From the NCBI GenBank assembly GCA_964573995.1, contig CAZNLH010000018.1, positions 1 through 51,819 of the forward strand: a stretch of DNA of 51,819 nucleotides, written 5' to 3'. This stretch comes from CAZNLH01 sp964573995 (lineage in GTDB: Bacteria; Gemmatimonadota; CAZMKB01; CAZNLH01). A program made the position numbers and the translations under genes. Under the pieces are notes generated by a model. That model had not been told where the DNA came from. It did no database searches and saw only the letters and a list, made by a program, of their open reading frames with translations. Positions 41,973-49,207 of this stretch are shown here, piece by piece (the stretch's first letter is position 1; every line of letters begins with the position of its first letter).

Positions 41973-43265
41973 TTGTTCAATGATCGATGTTTTGAATCGT
42001 TCAACTCATATCTGATCAGCCTATTATTCCTCTTCATGTCTCTCCACCCCGCGTGGGCCGGAGATCCGATGGATGCGAGCGGACGCATCGACTTGAAGGC
42101 GCTGATCGAGGAGGCCCGGGAACAGAATCCCGAGATCCGGGCCGCGGAGGAAAGATGGAAGGCGGCAAGCAGTGTGCCGTCCCAGGCCGGGAGCCTCCCG
42201 GACCCGGCCCTCATGCTCGGGATGAAAAACGTGGGTTTCAATGGGATCACGCGCGGGGAGGAGATGATGAGCACTGCCACCGTGTCGGTAGGTCAGTCTA
42301 TTCCCTTCCCGGGGAAACTCGGCCTGAAAAAACGGATTGCCGAAAAGGACGCGGAGAGAATAAAGGAGGATTACGTTGCCACCGAACTCTCGGTGATTGC
42401 CCGCCTGAAGGTCGCTTACTTCGATTACTATTTCGTGGAGAAGGCGATTGAGATACTGAATAAGGACAAGGGACTTCTCGAGGACTTCGAGAAGACGGCA
42501 GAGGCCAAGTACAAGGTTGGGTCTGGCATTCAACAGGATGTCCTCAAGGCGCAGGTAGAGATTTCGAGGTTCGTTGAACGGCTCAAGATCAAGGAGCAAG
42601 AGCGCCAGGAGGTGGTGGCGCGGATCAACGGGTTACTCAATCGACCACCCTCCAATCCCCTTCCTCCGCCCGCCGAATTCGATCGATCGGAGTTCTCTTT
42701 GCGGCTGGAAGAGTTGAACCGAATGGCGATGCAGCACTCACCGAGGCTAAAGGCCCAGAGCAAGGCGGTTGAGCGTGATCGGACCGCGCTATCGCTGGCG
42801 AGGAGACAATATTACCCGGACTTCGCCCTGAGCGCCGGTATCTCCGACCGGGGCCGCCTTGATGATATCTGGGAGGTCCGGCTTGGAGTCGAGGTCCCAT
42901 TCTATTTCTGGAAAAAACAGAGGTACGGGGTCCGGGAGGCGGCGGATCGACTGGAGGCCTCCAATGAGAGTCATCAAGCGGCGGCAGAGTCGATCCTATA
43001 CCATGTCAAGGACCTGTACGAGATGGCGGAGACGGCGGACGACCTTGTCGACCTGTATGAGAAGGGGATCATTCCCCAGGCCACCCTCTCGCTCGAGTCC
43101 GCGGTGTCTGGATACAGTGTCGGCCACGTCGATTTTCTGACGCTACTCGACAACCTCATCACCCTGCTCGAAGATGAACTCAGGTATGACAGGGAATTGA
43201 CGCACTTTGAAAAGGCGCTGGCCAGGCTGGAAGAAGCGGTGGGAGTGCGTTTTACGGGTCTATAG
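41973..43265 (+). CDS. TolC-type outer-membrane efflux factor (CusC-like)
   Basis: This 430-residue protein provides the outer-membrane channel of the metal RND pump encoded next. Signal peptide ends HPAWA (residue ~29). Two repeats of the outer-membrane efflux family follow, with NPEIRAAEERWKAASS, ATVSVGQSIPFPGKLGLKKR, VGSGIQQDVLKAQVEISR and, in the second half, SPRLKAQSKAVERD and VGHVDFLTLLDNLI. No lipobox is present, unlike CusC. The start is TTG 41973, seven bases after AGGAGG; the next ATG would lack a signal. The adaptor gene begins 11 bases after the stop. Confidence 0.88.
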   Translation: MFNDRCFESFNSYLISLLFLFMSLHPAWAGDPMDASGRIDLKALIEEAREQNPEIRAAEERWKAASSVPSQAGSLPDPALMLGMKNVGFNGITRGEEMMSTATVSVGQSIPFPGKLGLKKRIAEKDAERIKEDYVATELSVIARLKVAYFDYYFVEKAIEILNKDKGLLEDFEKTAEAKYKVGSGIQQDVLKAQVEISRFVERLKIKEQERQEVVARINGLLNRPPSNPLPPPAEFDRSEFSLRLEELNRMAMQHSPRLKAQSKAVERDRTALSLARRQYYPDFALSAGISDRGRLDDIWEVRLGVEVPFYFWKKQRYGVREAADRLEASNESHQAAAESILYHVKDLYEMAETADDLVDLYEKGIIPQATLSLESAVSGYSVGHVDFLTLLDNLITLLEDELRYDRELTHFEKALARLEEAVGVRFTGL

Positions 43266-43276
43266 GAGGTAGTGAA

Positions 43277-44602
43277 ATGAAACGGAGTTTATTCTGGACT
43301 ATCGGAATACTCGCGGCGGGTCTTATCATAGGCTATGCACTGGGCGGCTTGGGTCGTCATGCCGGTCCCGCAGAGAATGTCTCCGGTGAGCACGCCGGCA
43401 TGACCGGGATGGCCGTGGGAGAAGAAGGACAAGGAGGTGCCCATCAGAAGAAGGTCCTCTATCGCTGTCCAATGCACCCGAACTATATCTCTGATAAGCC
43501 AGGTAAATGCCCGATCTGCGGGGCGACGCTCGTCCCTGTTGAAGAGGGTGAGGAGACGGCCTCCGGGGCAGTCGAGGGCTATGGTTCACTCAAGGTCACT
43601 CCTGAGCGGCAGCAGTGGATAGGAGTCAAGACTGGGATCGTGCGGCGGCGCCAGATTCAGAAGATCATCCGGACGGTCGGCCTGGTCGATTACGACGAGA
43701 AAAGGATTGCTAAAATCCACACCAGGATCAGCGGTTGGATCGAGGACCTCTTCGTCGATTACACGGGGAAACTGGTCAAGAAGGGAGAGCCCCTGCTGAC
43801 GATATACAGTCCCGAACTCGTCTCGACGCAGGAGGAATACCTCCTCGCACTAAAGGGTCGGGCGGAACTTGTTAGTAGCCCGTTCTCGAACGTTTCCCTG
43901 GGGGCGAAGACGCTCCTTGACGCGACCAGGCAGCGCCTCCTTCTCTGGGATATCTCCGAGGATCAAATTCAGGCACTGCAGAGGACGGGAAAACCACAGA
44001 CCACGATGACCCTCCATTCGCCCATCGAGGGGTTCGTCCTGGACAAGAAGGCCTTCGAGGGAAAGTACGTGAAACCTGCAACGGATCTCTACGTGATAGC
44101 CGATCTCTCGGTCGTGTGGGTCTACGCCGACATCTACGAGTACGAGATTCCCTTCGTCCACGTCGGCCAGGAGGCGAGGGTGAGCCTGTCCTATATGCCG
44201 GGCGAGGAGTTCGTCGGGAAGGTGGACTATATCTATCCATACATGGAGGAGAAGACGCGTACGGTGAAGGTACGTCTCGTGTTCGACAACCCTGGCTGGA
44301 AACTCAAGCCGAAGATGTATGGGAATGTCCGGATCCAGGCCGATCTCGGGGAACAATTGGCGGTACCGGACGACGCCGTCCTGGACACCGGGACCCGGCA
44401 GATAGTCTTCCTCTACCACGAGGACGGCACATTTGAGCCGAGGGAAGTGAAACTCGGTTATGAGTTAGAGGATTCTTACATAGTATTGGATGGTCTTGCG
44501 GAAGGGGACCGGATCATGACGAGCGCCAACTTCCTGATAGACTCGGAGAGCAAACTCCGTGCGGCTACGCAGGCGATGGCCAGCGGCCATCAACATCATT
44601 AA
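43277..44602 (+). CDS. cusB: RND efflux periplasmic adaptor with metal-binding domain (CusB-like)
   Basis: The 441-residue adaptor links pump and outer-membrane channel. An N-terminal membrane anchor (7-25) is followed by a His/Met-rich linker, then a heavy-metal-binding ribbon YRCPMHPNY...CPICG (C64, M66, H67, C78, C81). The membrane-fusion core spans ~110-420, with VDYDEKRIAKIHTRISGWIE, LVKKGEPLLTIYSPELVSTQ and HSPIEGFVLDKKAFEGKYV typical of CusB. It ends in HQHH, another possible metal site. Tight spacing on both sides places it in one operon. Cu(I)/Ag(I) is the likely cargo by family; the sequence does not exclude other soft metals. Confidence 0.92.
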   Translation: MKRSLFWTIGILAAGLIIGYALGGLGRHAGPAENVSGEHAGMTGMAVGEEGQGGAHQKKVLYRCPMHPNYISDKPGKCPICGATLVPVEEGEETASGAVEGYGSLKVTPERQQWIGVKTGIVRRRQIQKIIRTVGLVDYDEKRIAKIHTRISGWIEDLFVDYTGKLVKKGEPLLTIYSPELVSTQEEYLLALKGRAELVSSPFSNVSLGAKTLLDATRQRLLLWDISEDQIQALQRTGKPQTTMTLHSPIEGFVLDKKAFEGKYVKPATDLYVIADLSVVWVYADIYEYEIPFVHVGQEARVSLSYMPGEEFVGKVDYIYPYMEEKTRTVKVRLVFDNPGWKLKPKMYGNVRIQADLGEQLAVPDDAVLDTGTRQIVFLYHEDGTFEPREVKLGYELEDSYIVLDGLAEGDRIMTSANFLIDSESKLRAATQAMASGHQHH

Positions 44603-44620
44603 CGGCAGGAGCATGGAAAG

Positions 44621-47600
44621 ATGATCGAACGAACGATTGCATGGTGCAGTAAGAACCGATTCTTCGTCTTCCTCGGGACACTCCTTGCCGTGGTGTGGGG
44701 CTTGTACTCACTGAAAAACATCCCCCTCGATGCGATCCCGGACCTCTCGGATGTCCAGGTGATAGTCTTCACGGAATGGTCTGGCCGCTCGCCGGACCTC
44801 GTGGAGGACCAGATCACCTATCCCATCGTTACCGCCATGATCGCCGCGCCGAAGGTCAAGGTGGTCCGCGGTTACTCCTTTTTCGGACTGTCTTTCGTCT
44901 ATATCATCTTCGAGGACGGCACGGACATGTACTGGGCGCGAAGCCGGACGCTCGAATACCTGAGTAAGATCACCGGTGATCTTCCAAAGGGCGTCAACCC
45001 GAGCCTTGGCCCGGATGCCACGGGGGTGGGCTGGGTCTTCGAGTATGCCCTTGTCGACACCACCGGCCAGAACAGCCTGGCCGACCTGCGAACGTTCCAG
45101 GACTGGTACCTGAGGTACTGGCTGGAGGCGGTGCCGGGTGTGGCGGAGGTGGCATCGGTGGGAGGATTCGTCCGACAGTACCAGGTGGAGATCGATCCCG
45201 ACGCCTTACTGGCCTATAATATCCCCCTCCACCACGTAATAATGGCGATCCAGCGCTCCAACAATGACGTGGGGGGTAGGGTCCTGGAGATGTCCGGTAC
45301 GGAGTACTTCGTGCGTGGTCGCGGCTATATAAAATCGCTTGAGGACGTTGAGAACGTGGTAGTGGGGGTGGATGGGAATGGGGTCCCGATCCTGGTGAAA
45401 AACGTCGCAAGCGTCCATTACGGGCCGGATATGCGCAGGGGGGCCGCGGAACTGAATGGGAAAGGGGAGGTGGTCGGTGGGATCGTGGTGATGAGGTATG
45501 GGGAGAACGCCCTTAGGGTGATCGACCGGGTGAAGGAGAAGATAGAGGAGGTAAAACCCGCCCTTCCCCCGGGGGTCCAGATAGTGACTACCTATGACCG
45601 CTCTGGGCTGATATATCGCTCCATAGACACCCTGAAGCACAAACTCTTAGAGGAGATGCTGATCGTCAGCCTCGTGATAATCATCTTCCTATGGCACTTC
45701 CGCAGCGCCCTGGTGCCGATCCTGAGCCTCCCGATCGCCGCCCTTTTTTCTTTCATTCCGATGTATTACATAGGCCTGAGTTCCAATATCATGTCGCTCG
45801 GGGGGATCGCGATCGCAATCGGGGCCATGGTCGACGCCGCGGTGATCATGGTGGAAAATGCGAACAAGCGGCTTGAGGAGTGGGAGAGGAATGGGAGAAA
45901 GGTGGCGCTCAACAGGGTACTCTTGAGGGCGACCCAGGAAGTTGGAAGGCCCATATTCTTCTCTCTCCTGATCATCGCAGTCGCCTTCATGCCGGTTTTT
46001 ACCTTGCAGGCGCAGGAGGGGAGGCTGTTCAAGCCGCTCGCCTTTACACAGAACTTTTCCATGTTCTTCGCCGCCCTCGTAGCGGTGTCACTGGTACCCG
46101 TACTGATGCAGATCTTCCTACGGCCTGCGAAGGGGATCCGGGGTGGGCCTAAGTGGTTCAGGAAACCGGTGAATTTCTTCATTGCAGGTACGATCTACAG
46201 CGAGGAGAAGCACCCGATCAGCAGGTTCCTCTTCAGGATTTACGAGCCCATCCTTACCTTCCTGTTACGGTGGAGAAGGGCGACCCTCGTTGTCGCCGGG
46301 CTCATTATCCTGACGACGATCCCGATCTTTCAGCGTATCGGCTCCGAGTTCATGCCTCCGCTCAACGAGGGGGATATCCTTTACATGCCGACCACGCTCC
46401 CCGGCATTTCGATTGAGCAGGCTGGGCGGTGGCTCCAGATGCAGGATAAAATCCTGGGAACTTTCCCGGAGGTCGAGTCGGTGTTTGGGAAGATAGGCAG
46501 GTCGCAGACGCCTACCGACCCTGCGCCCCTATCCATGGTGGAGACCGTCATACGGCTCAAGCCGATGGATGACTGGCCCGCGATCCATCACGAAAGGTGG
46601 TATTCTGGCTGGGCGCCTGGCTGGCTAAAGTCCGTCCTGGGAATCCTGTGGCCGGAACAGAAGCGAAGGAGTTGGGAGGAGTTGATAAAGGCCATGGATC
46701 GGACCATGCGGATCCCGGGGACGACCAACGCGTGGACGATGCCGATCAAGACGCGGATCGACATGCTCACGACCGGTATCCGGACCCCGATCGGGATCAA
46801 GGTCTACGGGCCCGACCTCGGGACCATCCAGGGGATCGGCGAGCACATCGAGGCTATTCTGCCGCAGATTTCAGGGACCCGGAGCGTTTACGCCGAGCGG
46901 GTGACAGGCGGGTACTTCCTCGACTTCGACATCAAGCGGGAGGAGATCGCCCGTTACGGACTGACTGTAGGCGATGTCGAGGATATCATCGAGACGGCGG
47001 TCGGCGGCAAGAACGTCACAATGACGGTAGAGGGGCGGGAGCGATACCCCGTAAACGTCCGGTATGCCAGGGAACTCCGTGACGACCCCGAGAAACTCAA
47101 GAGGGTCTTGGTAGCCACCCCAACCGGTGCGCAGGTGCCAATCGGCCAACTCGCGGATATCAAACTGACCACGGGTCCACCTTCGATCAAGGATGAGAAC
47201 GGGATGCTGACCGGCTGGATCTACGTCGACATCACGAGCGACCGGGACATAGGGAGTTACGTACAGGAGGCAAAGGCGCTCATCGCCCGGGAAGTGGACA
47301 TACCGTCCGGCTACTATCTCCAGTGGAGCGGCCAGTTCGAGTACATGCAGCGGGCGAGAGAGCGGCTGAGGTTGGTACTGCCCCTGACGCTTCTTATCAT
47401 TTTCATCCTACTCTATATGAACACGCGGTCGGTGGTGGAGACGGGGATCATCTTCCTTACCGTCCCGTTCTCCCTCGTGGGTGCCGTCTGGCTCCTGTAT
47501 ATCCTGGGTTACAACATGAGCATCGCGGTCTGGGTGGGGGTCATCGCCCTGGCGGGGGTAGATGCAGAAGCGGGGGTCGTCATGCTCCTCTACCTCGATC

Positions 47601-47941
47601 TCGCCTACCGGGAGTGGATCCGGAAGGGAAAGATGCGGACGCTCGAAGACCTGGAGGAGGCCGTCATGCATGGGGCCGTGATGAGGGTGAGGCCCAAGAT
47701 GATGACGGTGGGCGCGCTCCTGATGGGGCTGTTGCCGATCATGTGGTCAGGGGCTGAACAGGCCGGGGCCGACCTGATGAAGCGAATCGCCGCCCCGATG
47801 GTGGGCGGGATCATCACCTCGTTTGCCATCGGGTTCCTGGTGATCCCGGTGATCTATACTATCTGGAAGTGGCGGTTCGAGATGAAGCGGGGGGAAAGGC
47901 CGCCCGGGACGGTGGAAACGGCGCCCGAGGAGCAGGGATGA
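44621..47941 (+). CDS. cusA: heavy-metal RND efflux pump (CusA-like)
   Basis: At 1106 residues this is a full RND transporter with twelve predicted membrane helices and two large periplasmic loops. Features of the HME-RND family include IPLDAIPDLSDVQVIV at the start, helix 4 with IGAMVDAAVIMVENANKRLEEW carrying the proton-relay acid, SEFMPPLNEGDILYMPTTLPGIS with Met residues of the periplasmic metal path, and GVDAEAGVVMLLYLDLAYREW and IMWSGAEQAGADLMKRIAAPMVGG in the second half. The methionine pattern and CusB-like partner point to Cu(I)/Ag(I). It is slightly longer than CusA of enterobacteria, mainly in the second periplasmic loop. It lies 18 bases after the adaptor gene. Confidence 0.95.
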   Translation: MIERTIAWCSKNRFFVFLGTLLAVVWGLYSLKNIPLDAIPDLSDVQVIVFTEWSGRSPDLVEDQITYPIVTAMIAAPKVKVVRGYSFFGLSFVYIIFEDGTDMYWARSRTLEYLSKITGDLPKGVNPSLGPDATGVGWVFEYALVDTTGQNSLADLRTFQDWYLRYWLEAVPGVAEVASVGGFVRQYQVEIDPDALLAYNIPLHHVIMAIQRSNNDVGGRVLEMSGTEYFVRGRGYIKSLEDVENVVVGVDGNGVPILVKNVASVHYGPDMRRGAAELNGKGEVVGGIVVMRYGENALRVIDRVKEKIEEVKPALPPGVQIVTTYDRSGLIYRSIDTLKHKLLEEMLIVSLVIIIFLWHFRSALVPILSLPIAALFSFIPMYYIGLSSNIMSLGGIAIAIGAMVDAAVIMVENANKRLEEWERNGRKVALNRVLLRATQEVGRPIFFSLLIIAVAFMPVFTLQAQEGRLFKPLAFTQNFSMFFAALVAVSLVPVLMQIFLRPAKGIRGGPKWFRKPVNFFIAGTIYSEEKHPISRFLFRIYEPILTFLLRWRRATLVVAGLIILTTIPIFQRIGSEFMPPLNEGDILYMPTTLPGISIEQAGRWLQMQDKILGTFPEVESVFGKIGRSQTPTDPAPLSMVETVIRLKPMDDWPAIHHERWYSGWAPGWLKSVLGILWPEQKRRSWEELIKAMDRTMRIPGTTNAWTMPIKTRIDMLTTGIRTPIGIKVYGPDLGTIQGIGEHIEAILPQISGTRSVYAERVTGGYFLDFDIKREEIARYGLTVGDVEDIIETAVGGKNVTMTVEGRERYPVNVRYARELRDDPEKLKRVLVATPTGAQVPIGQLADIKLTTGPPSIKDENGMLTGWIYVDITSDRDIGSYVQEAKALIAREVDIPSGYYLQWSGQFEYMQRARERLRLVLPLTLLIIFILLYMNTRSVVETGIIFLTVPFSLVGAVWLLYILGYNMSIAVWVGVIALAGVDAEAGVVMLLYLDLAYREWIRKGKMRTLEDLEEAVMHGAVMRVRPKMMTVGALLMGLLPIMWSGAEQAGADLMKRIAAPMVGGIITSFAIGFLVIPVIYTIWKWRFEMKRGERPPGTVETAPEEQG

Positions 47942-47992
47942 TGCTGTCTTCCCTTGAGGGAATCTCGAGAATGGTTATCTTTAATGGGCCTA

Positions 47993-48010
47993 TCGGACCG
48001 TACGGGCCGA
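47993..48010. repeat. 18-base near-palindrome after cusA
   Basis: TCGGACCGT followed by ACGGGCCGA is symmetric except for one position per half. It lies in the 211-base gap between the pump gene and the Met-rich gene and could be an operator or a chance palindrome. Confidence 0.25.
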
Positions 48011-48152
48011 TGGCACAATCTTCGATCCTCCCCTCATCACAACGTGCCAAGGCAGGAGAGTTGGGGGGAGGGAGAACCTTTCTAATACTCCACGCCTTTT
48101 TGGTCGGCGGAGGAGAATCTTGCATGGGACTTCATTACCACAAGGAGGAATC

Positions 48153-48554
48153 ATGAAGTCAAGGGTTTCAATCGCTGCCCTAGCCGGGATACTCGGCCTC
48201 TCTCTGGTGGGATTCATTGGCCCCCTTTCAGCCGCGGGATCGGGTTCCAAGGGATGCCCGATGGGTGGAATGATGGGGGAGAAGGGAAACAACGAGATGT
48301 GCCAGAAGATGAAGGAGCACCAGGCGGCCGTTCGCTCGGCTGTGGAGCAGATGGGCCAGCACCTCGACGCAATGAAGGAGGTCAGGGACGAGAAGGAGTG
48401 GAGGCAGGAGATGGAAAAGCACATGGCAATGCTCCAGGGATTGTTGGAGGAGATGGCCAACTGCCCGATGCACAAGATGATGGGATCTATGATGGAGGGG
48501 AAGATGGGACACGGGGAGGGTATGGAGAACGGGAGCGAGGGTATGACGCACTGA
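48153..48554 (+). CDS. exported Met/His/Cys-rich small protein, putative metal chaperone
   Basis: The 133-residue protein has a signal peptide (1-28) and then metal-binding clusters: GCPMGGMMG near 34-42, NCPMHKMMGSMMEGKMGHGEGM near the C-terminus, with a charged helical core (CQKMKEHQAAVRSAVEQMGQHL) between. Such composition is that of periplasmic Cu/Ag-handling proteins related in spirit to CusF or CopB-type Met-rich regions; no named domain is recognised. AAGGAGG just before ATG 48153 fixes the start. It is in the metal island and probably buffers or delivers ions to the pump. A long hairpin follows its stop. Confidence 0.8.
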   Translation: MKSRVSIAALAGILGLSLVGFIGPLSAAGSGSKGCPMGGMMGEKGNNEMCQKMKEHQAAVRSAVEQMGQHLDAMKEVRDEKEWRQEMEKHMAMLQGLLEEMANCPMHKMMGSMMEGKMGHGEGMENGSEGMTH

Positions 48555-48569
48555 AGACATCGAGCCATT

Positions 48570-48604
48570 AGCCTGGAGGCCTCCGGCCCGGAGGCTTCCA
48601 GGCT
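48570..48604 (+). repeat. 16-base-pair hairpin after the Met-rich gene
   Basis: The arms 48570-48585 (AGCCTGGAGGCCTCCG) and 48589-48604 (CGGAGGCTTCCAGGCT) pair over 16 positions with one G-T pair and a GCC loop. The outer flanks ATCGAGCC (48559-48566) and GGCTCGAT (48601-48608) are also complementary and give an alternative base. There is no U-run, so it may protect the upstream transcript end or need Rho. Confidence 0.75.
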
Positions 48605-48745
48605 CGATCCAAGGGCCGGGACCATTTACCCGGGGTATCGGCTTACCGGGACCCTGTACCGGCAGTCATAATCCAGCATGATGGCCTGCTTTTGTCGCGT
48701 GGTGGATGGACCTTTCGAGAGGAATGAAAGGGGTGAGTTCTCAAC

Positions 48746-49090
48746 ATGAAAGAAATAAAGGCCTATATTAGGCCGGCGCTTCTTGACAGTGTTATAGACC
48801 ATCTCGAAGGCGCTGGGGCCAAGGACTTGACGGTAATCAGGGTCGATGCGATCGGCGCCGTGGCGGATTCGGAGATGGATCGTCTGCACATGTTCAAGAA
48901 ATACAATCAGAAGTATTCCAATGTCTCGAAACTGGAGATAGTCTGCACGGATGAGGAAGCCGGTAGATACGTAGAGACACTGAGGCAATATGCCCACACC
49001 GGGGGGAGGGGTGATGGCAGGATATTCATCTCGGAGGTTGAAAATGCCGTCAACATCCGCACTGGTGAGGAGGGCAAGGGGGCACTTTGA
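48746..49090 (+). CDS. PII-like signalling protein of the metal-linked PII-NG type
   Basis: The 114 residues follow the PII fold: MKEIKAYIRPALLDSVIDHLEGAGAKDLTV at the start, KLEIVCTDEEAGRYVETL in the middle and GDGRIFISEVENAVNIRTGE at the end, the last being the nucleotide-binding C-loop pattern. The T-loop (FKKYNQKYSNVS, ~50-61) lacks the canonical GlnB/GlnK signature and uridylylation context. PII homologues without canonical signatures and next to metal transporters were described as a separate group (PII-NG) in the literature. Position between the RND pump and the P-type ATPase fits it. It probably senses ATP/ADP or metal-related state and binds one of the transporters; this is inference. 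Confidence 0.85.
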   Translation: MKEIKAYIRPALLDSVIDHLEGAGAKDLTVIRVDAIGAVADSEMDRLHMFKKYNQKYSNVSKLEIVCTDEEAGRYVETLRQYAHTGGRGDGRIFISEVENAVNIRTGEEGKGAL

Positions 49091-49129
49091 ATAGGCCGGC
49101 CAGTAAGGGGTAGTCGAGTCAGATGATAG

Positions 49130-49164
49130 GCCCGGGAGTTCCAGGTGCGAAGTTTCTCCCGGGC
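49130..49164. repeat. nine-base inverted repeat in the leader of the P1B ATPase gene
   Basis: GCCCGGGAG (49130-49138) and CTCCCGGGC (49156-49164) are perfect complements with a 17-base loop, 44 bases before ATG 49208. No U-run follows. It could be a metal-regulator operator or an RNA hairpin. Confidence 0.45.
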
Positions 49165-49207
49165 AGGGAACAATACCCTTGAAAAGTAGCACCAAGGAGG
49201 TGGCAAG

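Noticed and set aside
47938..48156. Short open frame starting at the cusA stop (MLSSLEGISRM...)
   Set aside because: It overlaps the cusA end, has odd composition, runs over the ribosome site of the Met-rich gene and shows no family pattern.
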